From: Shewanella cutis
Lineage (GTDB): Bacteria; Pseudomonadota; Gammaproteobacteria; Enterobacterales; Shewanellaceae
Reading direction: 5' to 3'
Assembly: GCF_022410515.1 (NCBI RefSeq)
Contig: NZ_JACSDI010000027.1
Location: forward strand, 1-37,586
Length of the DNA: 37,586 nt
Part shown: positions 8,266 through 16,763 of the stretch, piece by piece
Position numbering within the stretch: the stretch's first letter is position 1
Layout: the number at the start of each line of letters is the position of its first letter
Program-made: the position numbers and the translations under genes
The notes under the pieces: generated by a model
Seen by the model: the letters and a program-made list of their open reading frames with translations, nothing else
Databases searched by the model: none
What the model was told of the DNA's origin: nothing

Positions 8266-9732
8266 ATGTCCGAATCTAACGCATTAGCATCAGCCAAATC
8301 CATTTTACAACTGCGTATCTCGCCATTACATAACGCCGCGCTCACCTCGCCCACACAAACGGCGGTTAAGTGCAATGGGCAAGACATCAGCTACGCCCGC
8401 TTAAGCCATATGGTGCTGGACTTGGGTGAACAGCTCACACGCATCGGTGTTGGCCAAGGGCAACCACTTGCGTGTATCAGCCGTAATAATCTAGAGATGA
8501 TTTGCCAATATTGGGCCTGCGTGGATATTGGCGCAATCTTCTTTCCTATTTCACCACGTTTTCCGCTGGCGCAAATTCAAGGGCTTATCGATAGCCACCA
8601 GATCCCCTTTTATTGGAGCGAAGCGGAGTTGGCCTTGTCAGGCAGTCATCAACTCACGCTGGATTTTAGTCTCGATGTGAGCCCAACCAGTGAGCAAGCC
8701 GCGATAGCTTTTGATATTTATCGCCCAAGCAATGTGATTTTAACCTCTGGCTCCAGCGGTTTTCCTAAGGCGGCCATGCACAATCTTGCGAATCACATTG
8801 CCAATGCCGAGGGTGCTCGCAGTCTTATTCCGCTAGTCACAGGTGATGCTTGGTTATTGTCGTTACCCCTGTTTCATATTGGCGGCCTCGCCATTCTCAA
8901 CCGCTGCGCCTTAGTGGCGGCGACGGTAGTGCTGCCGGATCCCGCTCTCCCGCTGCAGGCGCAAATCGAGCGCGACGGCTTAACCCATGCTTCCCTCGTG
9001 CCGACACAGTTACTCCACTTGCTAACAGACAAACAGGCTTCGCTCAGTACTATTAAAGCCCTACTACTCGGTGGCGGTGCAATTTCTATCGATTTACTTA
9101 AGCAGCTCGAACAGCGGCATATTGCCAGCTTTACCAGCTATGGCATGACGGAGATGGGCTCGCAAATTACCACAGGCCCAACGCTAAGCGATGGCAGCAG
9201 TGGCAAATTACTCCCACGACGTGAGCTCAAAATTATCGATGGGGTGATTTGGGTGCGGGGAGATTGCCTATTTATGGGTTATCTCACGGATAAGGGCATT
9301 GAAAAACCACTTGATGCCGACGGTTGGTTTTATACCAAAGACCGAGGCGAATGGGACGAAAACGGCAATCTCCGCATTCTTGGCCGCGTCGATAATATGT
9401 TTATTAGCGGCGGCGAAAACATTCAGCCAGAAGAGATTGAAGCGGCACTCAAACTGCATCCATTAATAGATGAAGCAATCGTCTTCCCTCAGCCTGATAC
9501 CACCTTCGGTCAGCTCCCCGCCGCCATTATTCGTGGTGATATTCTCCGCAGTGGAACTGCCAACAACACAAGCCAAGAGATAAGCGCAATAGAGGCGGAG
9601 CTTGAAGTCTTTCTCGCCGATAAAATCGCCCGCTTTAAACGACCACGCCGCTATTACCCCTGGCCTGAAAGCCATGAACAAACAAGCTTGAAAGTCAATC
9701 GATCGCTAATTGTTAAACTCGCTACATCGTAA
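8266..9732 (+). CDS. menE: MenE: o-succinylbenzoate-CoA ligase
   Basis: MenE activates o-succinylbenzoate with ATP and CoA for the following ring closure by MenB. The 488-residue product is an ANL-superfamily adenylating enzyme: the P-loop-like TSGSSGFPKAAMHN, the YGMTEMGS motif, the hinge region from YTKDRGEW through GRVDNMFISGGENI, and a C-terminal Lys in SLKVNRS. The ATG at 8266 is preferred over a TTG at 8260 because the ribosome site (AGGA at 8252-8255) sits 10 nt before it. The gene starts 6 nt after menC and closes the operon. menB is absent here and must lie elsewhere. Confidence 0.95.
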   Translation: MSESNALASAKSILQLRISPLHNAALTSPTQTAVKCNGQDISYARLSHMVLDLGEQLTRIGVGQGQPLACISRNNLEMICQYWACVDIGAIFFPISPRFPLAQIQGLIDSHQIPFYWSEAELALSGSHQLTLDFSLDVSPTSEQAAIAFDIYRPSNVILTSGSSGFPKAAMHNLANHIANAEGARSLIPLVTGDAWLLSLPLFHIGGLAILNRCALVAATVVLPDPALPLQAQIERDGLTHASLVPTQLLHLLTDKQASLSTIKALLLGGGAISIDLLKQLEQRHIASFTSYGMTEMGSQITTGPTLSDGSSGKLLPRRELKIIDGVIWVRGDCLFMGYLTDKGIEKPLDADGWFYTKDRGEWDENGNLRILGRVDNMFISGGENIQPEEIEAALKLHPLIDEAIVFPQPDTTFGQLPAAIIRGDILRSGTANNTSQEISAIEAELEVFLADKIARFKRPRRYYPWPESHEQTSLKVNRSLIVKLATS

Positions 9733-9806
9733 CCTAGAGCAAAGCGTGAAACTGGCATGGAAAATGTGAACCTAAGTAGAGGTGTGACACTTAAAGGCTA
9801 GTAGAA

Positions 9807-11039
9807 CTAGGTACTTAGCCTAATACAGTCATCCATTTCTCTATCGAAAGGGAAAAAACGTTGTATAAAGGTATGCTCGTCTATGGGACGGGAGAAACAA
9901 AAGCCCTGACCAACAGTACAACCCAGTTGTTGCAATATGGCCAACTGAGAGTTTGTTTCGATTCCCTCGATCACTAACTCCATATCAAGTGCCTGAGATA
10001 AAGCAATAACACTCGAAATTGCAGCCTGACATCTTGGTTCAGTACCTAATTCTTTAACAAAACAACCATCTAACTTAATTTGCGAAAATGGTAATTCACA
10101 TAATCTCGCGAGAGAAGAATGAGCCGCGCCAAAATCATCTATTGCAAGCTCAAAGCCCTGCATACGTAACCTGATCAGATTTTCCATATTCACCGCTGGG
10201 GCAGAAAGCAAACCAGTCTCAGTAATCTCTAGCGTGATACAGCGTGGGGGAATATTAAACCGCTTCACAATATCTACAATACGATAAACTAATTTGGTTG
10301 AATTGAGCTGAGAGATATCGAGATTATAAGCAAGCGATATCTGGTGGTTTTGGTTTAACAACTCTTGCTGTAATTGGCATCCTTGCTCGAATAACTGCAA
10401 AAACAACTCATCAAGTAGTCCATGACCAATCAATGGCTCAATAAACACGACAGGACTAAGCGTGCCGAGCTCGGGATGGATCCACCTCGCTAACACTTCA
10501 ACACCCGCGAGACTAAAATCAGCCACATCGAATTTTGGCTGATAAAACCCCACAAACTGATGCTGTTCAAGTGCCAACTGAAAATCAAGTAATGTGAAAT
10601 CTTTCGGTCTTATTTCAACTCGAGAAGGGGGGGATACCTCGCGATTTTGAGTAGAAAAATCGGCAAATCTATCTAACATTTCTTTCAAGTTATCAACGGA
10701 AGGAGTTTTGCTCAAATCACCAAGATACTCAAAATGAAGCATTTTTATCATCTGAGATACAGCTCGTCTTAGTTCCATATCAATACAACTATATAAAGCG
10801 ACAGCATTAATTCGGTATTTAGCCTTAGCCTTACGTAAAAACGACAAGCCATCGGTTCCAGCCATCATCAAATCACAAATGACAATATCGGCACTTTTAT
10901 GAACATCGAGCCAAGCTAAAGCATCCTGAGCGCAACCGAATGCGAATACCTCAACATCAGTAAACGACGCTAAGTTGTATTCAAGCACGGCACGCTGAAA
11001 GGGATGATCTTCTAAGACTATTATTCGAATTTTACTCAT
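9807..11039 (-). CDS. REC-EAL response regulator, probable c-di-GMP phosphodiesterase (RocR/VieA/PvrR-like)
   Basis: From the ATG at 11039 (GAGG 8 nt upstream) the protein is 410 residues. An in-frame ATG at 11075 would add 12 unlikely residues. Residues 5-125 are a receiver domain with acidic pair E10/D11, phospho-acceptor D56 in VICDLMM, S84 and K111. Residues 150-400 are an EAL domain with all the visible catalytic residues: E181 (EVLARW), N239, E271 (EITET), D301-D302 (DDFG), K322, E358 (EGIET) and Q378 (GQGF), so it is probably active. There is no C-terminal helix-turn-helix, unlike VieA. It is transcribed away from the LuxR regulator/hybrid kinase operon and probably receives phosphate from that kinase (inference). 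Its coding strand contains C7 at 10627-10633. Confidence 0.92.
   Translation of the reverse strand: MSKIRIIVLEDHPFQRAVLEYNLASFTDVEVFAFGCAQDALAWLDVHKSADIVICDLMMAGTDGLSFLRKAKAKYRINAVALYSCIDMELRRAVSQMIKMLHFEYLGDLSKTPSVDNLKEMLDRFADFSTQNREVSPPSRVEIRPKDFTLLDFQLALEQHQFVGFYQPKFDVADFSLAGVEVLARWIHPELGTLSPVVFIEPLIGHGLLDELFLQLFEQGCQLQQELLNQNHQISLAYNLDISQLNSTKLVYRIVDIVKRFNIPPRCITLEITETGLLSAPAVNMENLIRLRMQGFELAIDDFGAAHSSLARLCELPFSQIKLDGCFVKELGTEPRCQAAISSVIALSQALDMELVIEGIETNSQLAILQQLGCTVGQGFCFSRPIDEHTFIQRFFPFDREMDDCIRLST
10627..10633. repeat. Homopolymer G7 (C7 on the coding strand) inside the REC-EAL gene
   Basis: Seven G on the plus strand, which code for the SPPS linker between the receiver and EAL domains. 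A one-base slip here would leave a free receiver domain without the EAL domain. Confidence 0.6.
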
Positions 11040-11350
11040 AAAAAAACCTCGGCTTGATATGGAAGCCAGTTTCATAACTTTGCAGTTACAGCAATTTACA
11101 CATTACAGAAACAGTTTTTAGGTATAAACTTAAAAAGTGCAGGTCTGAAACGAATTGATACAATAAAGACAATCATTGTCAGAATGTTGAAATCATTCGC
11201 CATTATATCAAAATTTTTAAGATAATACGATCAAATGAGAAATAATATCACCGTTTAATACGTAGGAAAAATCCCAAACTCCCTAGACCTTTCCACAAGA
11301 AAGTCTATAGAGGATAAAATACGTACACCTATGATTAAGGAGTTTTATTA
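11040..11350. promoter_or_regulatory. Divergent regulatory region of the signalling genes, with a 13-bp palindrome
   Basis: The 311 bp between the divergent REC-EAL and LuxR-regulator genes must hold both promoters. It contains a perfect palindrome GACAAT-C-ATTGTC at 11168-11180, roughly in the middle, a plausible operator for a LuxR-type response regulator (inference). An AAGGAG ribosome site lies just before 11351. I do not see a convincing -35/-10 pair in either direction. Confidence 0.45.
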
Positions 11351-11977
11351 ATGAAGAAAAAAATACTAGTTGTTGATGACCACCCAGTTGTACTATTGGC
11401 ATTGAAAATAATTCTTGAACAACACAATTTTGAAGTCATTGGTGAAACAAACAACGGTGTTGATGCACTAAGATTGATAAGAGAGCTTAAGCCTGATGCT
11501 ATTATTTTAGACATAGGCATACCACAACTTGATGGACTGGAGGTGATTGATAGAACACAAAAATTTAATAACCCACCACCTATTCTTGTGTTAACAGCAC
11601 AACCTTCAGAGCATTTTGTAACACGATGCATTAAAGCAGGTGCGGCCGGTTATGTTTCAAAATTAAAAGACTTAACAGACGTCATAAGTGCATTAAATGC
11701 AATATTAACAGGGCACTCTTATTTTCCAATCATGATCAAAAATAATTTAATTACAAGTGGAACTCAGGAAGAAATAGAATTAATAAAAAAACTCTCAACA
11801 AGAGAAATGGTTGTTTTACAACAACTAGCTACAGGATTATCAAACAAAGAAATAGCTGATAAAATGTTACTTAGCAATAAAACTATAAGCACATATAAGA
11901 CAAGGCTTTTAGAAAAATTAAATGCTAAAACTTTGGTTGACATTATAGAAATAGCAAAGAGAAATAATTTATCATGA
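11351..11977 (+). CDS. LuxR-family response regulator (BvgA/EvgA/RocA-like)
   Basis: The 208-residue protein has a receiver domain (D9/D10, phospho-acceptor D54 in IILDIG, T82, K104) followed by a LuxR-type DNA-binding domain at about 145-205, with LSTREMVVLQQLATG and the recognition helix region NKTISTYKTRLLEKL. This is the NarL/BvgA layout. AAGGAG precedes the ATG at good spacing. Its stop overlaps the start of the hybrid kinase gene by ATGA (4 nt), so the two are translationally coupled and are very likely a cognate pair. Likely targets are its own operon and the nearby fimbrial genes, by analogy with Roc and Bvg systems. Confidence 0.92.
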   Translation: MKKKILVVDDHPVVLLALKIILEQHNFEVIGETNNGVDALRLIRELKPDAIILDIGIPQLDGLEVIDRTQKFNNPPPILVLTAQPSEHFVTRCIKAGAAGYVSKLKDLTDVISALNAILTGHSYFPIMIKNNLITSGTQEEIELIKKLSTREMVVLQQLATGLSNKEIADKMLLSNKTISTYKTRLLEKLNAKTLVDIIEIAKRNNLS

Positions 11978-14900
11978 GAAGTTTTATTTTATTCAAAATA
12001 ATCTATGTTTTAGCTATTTACCTCTTAGTTTTGTCACCCTCAGTTGGACTAGCGCACAATAAAAACACATACATATTAAAAGGGCATCCGAATTTGGAAG
12101 CCACCAAATTAGAAATAACACCAGCAGAAGAAATTTACTTACAGAGTTTTAAAGAATTGAAGGTTGCTATAACCGAACCAAATTTTCACCCTTATGACTT
12201 TATTGATAATGAAAGTTTTTTTTATCAAGGAATTAGTGCGGATTACCTAAACCTAATTAAGGAGTCGCTAAACCTTAATATTAAGATTATACGCTTTGAA
12301 AAAAGAGAGGATGCGATTAATGCTGTGAAAACAGGCGAAGCTGATATATTAACTACAGCGAATAGTTATGAAAATAACAATGGACTACAGTTATCAATTC
12401 CTTATCTCACTGATCGACCAGCACTGTTTAAAAATGTTTCTTTAAACTCTGAAATAAAAACGATCTCAATGGCATATGATTACTTAGCTAATTCAGCTGT
12501 GCAAAAATATTTTCCTGACAAGACAATTGTTAACTATCCTAGCAAACAAGCTGCTGTTGCCGCGGCAGCATTTGGCAAAGCTGATGCGGTAATAATTGAC
12601 CTATTATCAGCAAATTACATGATAAACAACACATTTTATAAAAAACTACAACTAGATTCTTACATAGACATTGACTCTAAAGGAATAGCGTTTGCTTCAA
12701 TTCAGAAACATCATCAGCTGCTTGACATATTGAATAAAGCAATAGAAAACATATCAAAAGAGAAGAGTAGATTAGTAAGGGAACGTTGGAGCGGGGGGGG
12801 GAATGTAATACCAGAACGAAATGAGCTGCCAGAGTTTAATAAAGAGGAAAAAGATTGGATAGAGAAAAACAAGAAAATATTTGTTGTAATAAATGAGTAC
12901 ATGGCTCCTTTATCATATGTTAATAGTAACGGGGTGCCGGCTGGTTATGCAATCGAAATTTTAGATTTAATCCGTCTATATACTGGCTTAAATATTGAAT
13001 ATGTAACCACGAAAAGTTTTAAAGAGCAGAAAAATATGGTATTAAAAAGCAAAGAACCATATATTACAGTTCTATCACCAAGTAAAAGCAGAGCAAATCT
13101 ATTTAATTTCTCATCAGAATTTTCTAGCTCGCCTTACATTATTGTTCAAAGGAAAAATGCACAAAGCATCAATAATCCAACTATTGCAATTCCAAATGGG
13201 CATGCTATAGAAGATTATGTGAAAAATAGTTTTCTTTTTAAAGACATAAAACTTAAACCAAATTTTATAGAATCGTTGGATTCTGTAAAAAACAATGAGG
13301 CAGACTATACAATTATACCTCTCAACATTGCTGACTATTACAACCAAAGTTACTTTTCAGATTTTCTAGAGATAAAAGATTTTGCAAAAAACATACCTAA
13401 TGCATCAGCTAATTTTAGCTTAAAAAAAAATGACAAAATCTTATTAAGCATAATAAACAAAGCGTTACTTTCAATTCCACCAAATGAACTACAAATTCTA
13501 GAAAACTATTGGCGAAGCAACTCAATACCTGCCAAACAAACTTGGAAGGATTATCGTTATACTATATACACAATTTCAATATTTTCATTACTATTAGTTT
13601 TTGTATCAGTAGCATGGGTAATCTACACAAGAAAGCACTATTTACAAAGACTTAATGCCGCTCAACAACTTGATAAACAACTTTTATTCATGCAGCAGAT
13701 TGTCGATGCAATACCGCATCCAATCTATGCGAGAGATAAAAACTTATCACTTGTATTATGCAATGAAAGTTACGCATCTATATTCAATTCTACTCGAGAT
13801 GAACTACTTAACAGCTCAGCAAAGATCAATGATCTAAGGATAAATGACAGGGTAAACATTGAACAGGAATACATTGATTGTCTGAACACTGGGAAAGCCC
13901 GTTTCCAAGATAGAAATATGATAATTAACAACGCAGAATTTACTACCTATAATTGGATAAAACCTTATTGTGACCTGCAAAACAATATAGAGGGTATTGT
14001 AGGTGGCTGGATAGACATAAGCGAAAGAATTAAATTACTGGAAGACCTTAAACATGCAAAAAATCTAGCTGAAAGTGCAAGTGCTGCAAAAAGTACTTTC
14101 TTAGCAACAATGAGTCATGAAATTAGAACCCCGATGAATGCAATAATAGGAATGCTGGAGCTAGCGTTGAAAAGTTCAAAGTTGCCAATCTCAGAATTAA
14201 ATACAATAAAAGTTGCTTACGATTCCGCAAATGGCTTACTTGAACTTATTGGTGATATTCTTGATATAGCCCGTATTGAGGCTGGCCAATTAACATTATC
14301 ACCAGTAAGAACCAATTTAAAATCAATCGTAGCTTCCGTGGTTAGAGTTTTTGAAGGACTAGCACATCAGAAAGGGTTAACATTAGAACTCAATTTTGAT
14401 ACTCATATTAATAAAGATGTTCTAGTAGATCCAATGAGGATAAAGCAAATACTATCAAATTTAATCGGTAATGCTATTAAATTTACCAATGAAGGTAACG
14501 TTAAAATAACAGTTAACTCCAAAAATAATAATGATAAATGCTGTTTTTTCTTCACGGTCACTGACACAGGCATAGGTATCTCACAAGAAGATCAATTAAA
14601 AATTTTTACCGCCTTCTCACAGGGTAATGATTCGCATAAAAATTATGGTGGGACAGGATTAGGATTAATGATTAGCAGGTCATTGTGCGAGATGATGGGG
14701 GGGACATTAAAATTAAAAAGTGAACTAAATGCAGGAACTGAAGTTAGAATGGAGTTATGTCTGACTTTACTAGAAGACGCAACTGAACTAATAGAAAAGC
14801 AGCTAACAACTAATCTAAATCTAGAACAATGCTTTAACATACTTGTTGTTGATGATCACCCCGCGAATAGATTACTACTAGCTCAGCAATTACGATTTTT

Positions 14901-15561
14901 AGGGCACAATGTTACTGATTCTGATAATGGTAAATCAGCAATTAAATTATTTAAGGATAATGAGTTTCAGTTCATTATCACAGACTGCAACATGCCAGAA
15001 ATGAACGGTTATGAGTTAAGTAAAAACATTAGAAAACTTGAAAAACATATTAAATCTAAATCGAGTATAATTATCGGATATACTGCAAATGCTCAAAAAG
15101 AGATCATGGATGCATGTATAGCGGCAGGTATGAATGACTGTTTATTTAAACCGATTAGTTTACAAGAATTAAATAATACCTTAATAAAATACAGTAGAAC
15201 ATTAGGTAAATCAAATATAGACTTAAGTTTCACGCCTGAAGTAGTTCAACATTTAACTGGTAACGATGATGCATTAACTTTAAAACTATTGTTGGAGCTA
15301 ATAAAAAGCAATAAATCCGATAGAGACATTTTAATTCAAGCAAGAAAAAATTCAGAACATCAAAAAATCAGAGATATTACACACAAGATTAAAGGTGCGG
15401 CAAAAATTATTGATGCTAGAGACTTGGTTATGTGTTGTGAAAAAATCGAAGGTTCAAGCAATCAATCAATAGAGAAAGATATAACTCCATTATTAAATGC
15501 ATTAGATAAGTTAGATAATGAAATAGCAAGCTATGTAAAGAATAACGGGGCTGTATTATAG
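11974..15561 (+). CDS. BvgS/EvgS-type unorthodox hybrid sensor histidine kinase
   Basis: The 1195-residue protein has the following order: signal peptide (1-27), two periplasmic solute-binding (Venus-flytrap) domains at about 50-275 and 295-515, one membrane helix (about 527-549), a PAS domain (about 570-690), a HisKA domain with H715 in MSHEIRTPMN, an ATPase domain (N-box from N829, DTGIGIS, GTGLGL), a receiver domain (DDHP, D1004 in ITDCNMPEMNG, K in FKPIS), and a C-terminal Hpt domain with H1137 in THKIKGAAK. This gives a His-Asp-His-Asp relay ending on the adjacent LuxR regulator and perhaps the REC-EAL protein. The gene is visibly AT-rich compared with the men operon. It contains G9 at 12793-12801, A9 at 13422-13430 and G7 at 14697-14703. 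Confidence 0.95.
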   Translation: MRSFILFKIIYVLAIYLLVLSPSVGLAHNKNTYILKGHPNLEATKLEITPAEEIYLQSFKELKVAITEPNFHPYDFIDNESFFYQGISADYLNLIKESLNLNIKIIRFEKREDAINAVKTGEADILTTANSYENNNGLQLSIPYLTDRPALFKNVSLNSEIKTISMAYDYLANSAVQKYFPDKTIVNYPSKQAAVAAAAFGKADAVIIDLLSANYMINNTFYKKLQLDSYIDIDSKGIAFASIQKHHQLLDILNKAIENISKEKSRLVRERWSGGGNVIPERNELPEFNKEEKDWIEKNKKIFVVINEYMAPLSYVNSNGVPAGYAIEILDLIRLYTGLNIEYVTTKSFKEQKNMVLKSKEPYITVLSPSKSRANLFNFSSEFSSSPYIIVQRKNAQSINNPTIAIPNGHAIEDYVKNSFLFKDIKLKPNFIESLDSVKNNEADYTIIPLNIADYYNQSYFSDFLEIKDFAKNIPNASANFSLKKNDKILLSIINKALLSIPPNELQILENYWRSNSIPAKQTWKDYRYTIYTISIFSLLLVFVSVAWVIYTRKHYLQRLNAAQQLDKQLLFMQQIVDAIPHPIYARDKNLSLVLCNESYASIFNSTRDELLNSSAKINDLRINDRVNIEQEYIDCLNTGKARFQDRNMIINNAEFTTYNWIKPYCDLQNNIEGIVGGWIDISERIKLLEDLKHAKNLAESASAAKSTFLATMSHEIRTPMNAIIGMLELALKSSKLPISELNTIKVAYDSANGLLELIGDILDIARIEAGQLTLSPVRTNLKSIVASVVRVFEGLAHQKGLTLELNFDTHINKDVLVDPMRIKQILSNLIGNAIKFTNEGNVKITVNSKNNNDKCCFFFTVTDTGIGISQEDQLKIFTAFSQGNDSHKNYGGTGLGLMISRSLCEMMGGTLKLKSELNAGTEVRMELCLTLLEDATELIEKQLTTNLNLEQCFNILVVDDHPANRLLLAQQLRFLGHNVTDSDNGKSAIKLFKDNEFQFIITDCNMPEMNGYELSKNIRKLEKHIKSKSSIIIGYTANAQKEIMDACIAAGMNDCLFKPISLQELNNTLIKYSRTLGKSNIDLSFTPEVVQHLTGNDDALTLKLLLELIKSNKSDRDILIQARKNSEHQKIRDITHKIKGAAKIIDARDLVMCCEKIEGSSNQSIEKDITPLLNALDKLDNEIASYVKNNGAVL
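12793..12801 (+). repeat. Homopolymer G9 in the hybrid kinase gene
   Basis: Nine consecutive G encode Gly274-Gly276 in the linker between the two periplasmic sensor domains, in a gene that is otherwise AT-rich. Loss or gain of one base would truncate the kinase before its membrane helix. Bordetella bvgS is known to phase-vary by a poly-C slip; the same is inferred, not shown, here. Confidence 0.75.
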
Positions 15562-15639
15562 AGACTATAAAATTTTCTGTGTAAGTGGCTGTAGATTATA
15601 ACTATACACGGTCACTGTACATGATCATAAACTGCGTCA

Positions 15640-15897
15640 TCGGGTGATTACCATAGAGCGCATCTTCCTTGGCGCCATCACTTAGGTTGTACCAGTGCTG
15701 CATGCATGGATACGCAACATGGTTTCTAATGGATAAGGGCGGTGGCCATTGCCTGCTTTAGGGTAAACAGGTTCGATAACAGCAAGGAGTTTTGCCCAAG
15801 GAAGAATCACATTCATCCGAGACAGGAAGATTTCTTTACGAGTCTGACGGCGCTTACTGGAGAGTTCGCTATCGGCAAATGTGAGTTGATGTTCATA
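15640..15897 (-). pseudogene. IS5-family transposase, N-terminal fragment, frameshifted
   Basis: Reading leftward from about 15897, the minus strand encodes HQLTFADSE, KRRQTRKEIFLSRM and YPKAGNGHRPYPLETMLRIH, the typical N-terminus of IS5-family transposases. At about 15690 a one-base loss (CATGCATG where the family has a CAT-TGC-ATG type sequence) shifts the frame; the sequence then continues in another frame as MQHWYNLSDGAKEDALYG before similarity ends. There is no intact start and no C-terminal two-thirds, so this is a dead remnant. It abuts the end of the fimbrial operon and marks an edge of the accessory region. The flanks between 15562 and 15937 hold nothing else recognisable. Confidence 0.85.
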
Positions 15898-15937
15898 AGC
15901 GGAGCTGTTCCTTGGCCAACTGGATGAGTACATGATC

Positions 15938-16696
15938 TCACATCGGGGACTTACTCTCACCCACCTTAGTTATTATGGTGTTAATAGCACCATTATCATC
16001 AATATAATCGAATGTTACCGTGGCAATATTTTTATTAAATGCCTTTTCATGAATAGAAATGTCAAATTCTTTGCTGGAATACGGAGCTATTGTTTCAGGG
16101 AAAAATTCAAATTCATGAGAACCATCTGAAATTAAAACCCTATCGTAAACAATAAAAAAAGGAGAATCATTTTTTACATTTAAAGCTTCATCAGCTATTG
16201 AAAAATATTGCTTTTCAAACCTAACTTTCTCTTGTGAATGTAAAACTCTCGGCCTGACAAACACTTTAACTTGTGTCCTTATAGTAAAGACAATTACCTG
16301 ACTGTTTAAGTCAGTAATTTCAGAATTATACTCTTGGGGAATTTCATAAATATTTAACCAATATAACTCCTCATAAGCATTTGTATTTTCTAAATTATTC
16401 ATCACACGAATATTTTTAACTTCACCTGCAGCTAATTTTATCATTGGTGGAACAACAAAAAGAGGAGCCGTTGTATTTTCAGGATTAGAATCGATTTTTC
16501 CATCATCTATCCAAAGCTGAATAATGACTGGATAATCATTATCATTGTTCAGAAATGCAGTTTGCTCAGCCTGGTCATCATAGAAAACAATTCTAGTTCT
16601 ATCAATAACAACACTTGCTCTCGTATCTATACAGATAATTGCAAAGCAGAATATCAGGACTCTTGTAAACACAATATATAAATTTACTTTTATCAT
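15938..16696 (-). CDS. Second periplasmic fimbrial chaperone (PapD-like)
   Basis: The 252-residue protein has a signal peptide (hydrophobic to about residue 28, DTRASVVI) followed by the two Ig-like domains of PapD/FimC chaperones. Visible signatures are RTRIVFYDD at the start of the mature protein, the PPMIKLAAGE and IRVMNN strands, YWLNIYEIP, and the G1 donor strand before VKVFVRP. Such chaperones bind pilins in the periplasm and deliver them to the usher. It is the last gene of the minus-strand operon, 67 nt after the adhesin gene. It is clearly diverged from the other chaperone in the operon, so it may serve the adhesin specifically (inference). Its stop lies only about 40 bp from the IS5 remnant, but the protein looks complete. 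Confidence 0.9.
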   Translation of the reverse strand: MIKVNLYIVFTRVLIFCFAIICIDTRASVVIDRTRIVFYDDQAEQTAFLNNDNDYPVIIQLWIDDGKIDSNPENTTAPLFVVPPMIKLAAGEVKNIRVMNNLENTNAYEELYWLNIYEIPQEYNSEITDLNSQVIVFTIRTQVKVFVRPRVLHSQEKVRFEKQYFSIADEALNVKNDSPFFIVYDRVLISDGSHEFEFFPETIAPYSSKEFDISIHEKAFNKNIATVTFDYIDDNGAINTIITKVGESKSPM

Positions 16697-16763
16697 TGAA
16701 CATCCGATTTTATTTAGCTATTCAATCTGATCAATAAGACTTTAGGAAGCAAAAATGTGAGAA

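Noticed and set aside
9733..9806. Shared terminator between menE and the REC-EAL gene
   Set aside because: A 6-bp AGGCTA/TAGCCT stem exists but the loop is long and no U-run follows on either strand.
15682..15960. A 92-residue intact protein
   Set aside because: Only the middle matches a transposase N-terminus; the beginning and end are frameshift artefacts.
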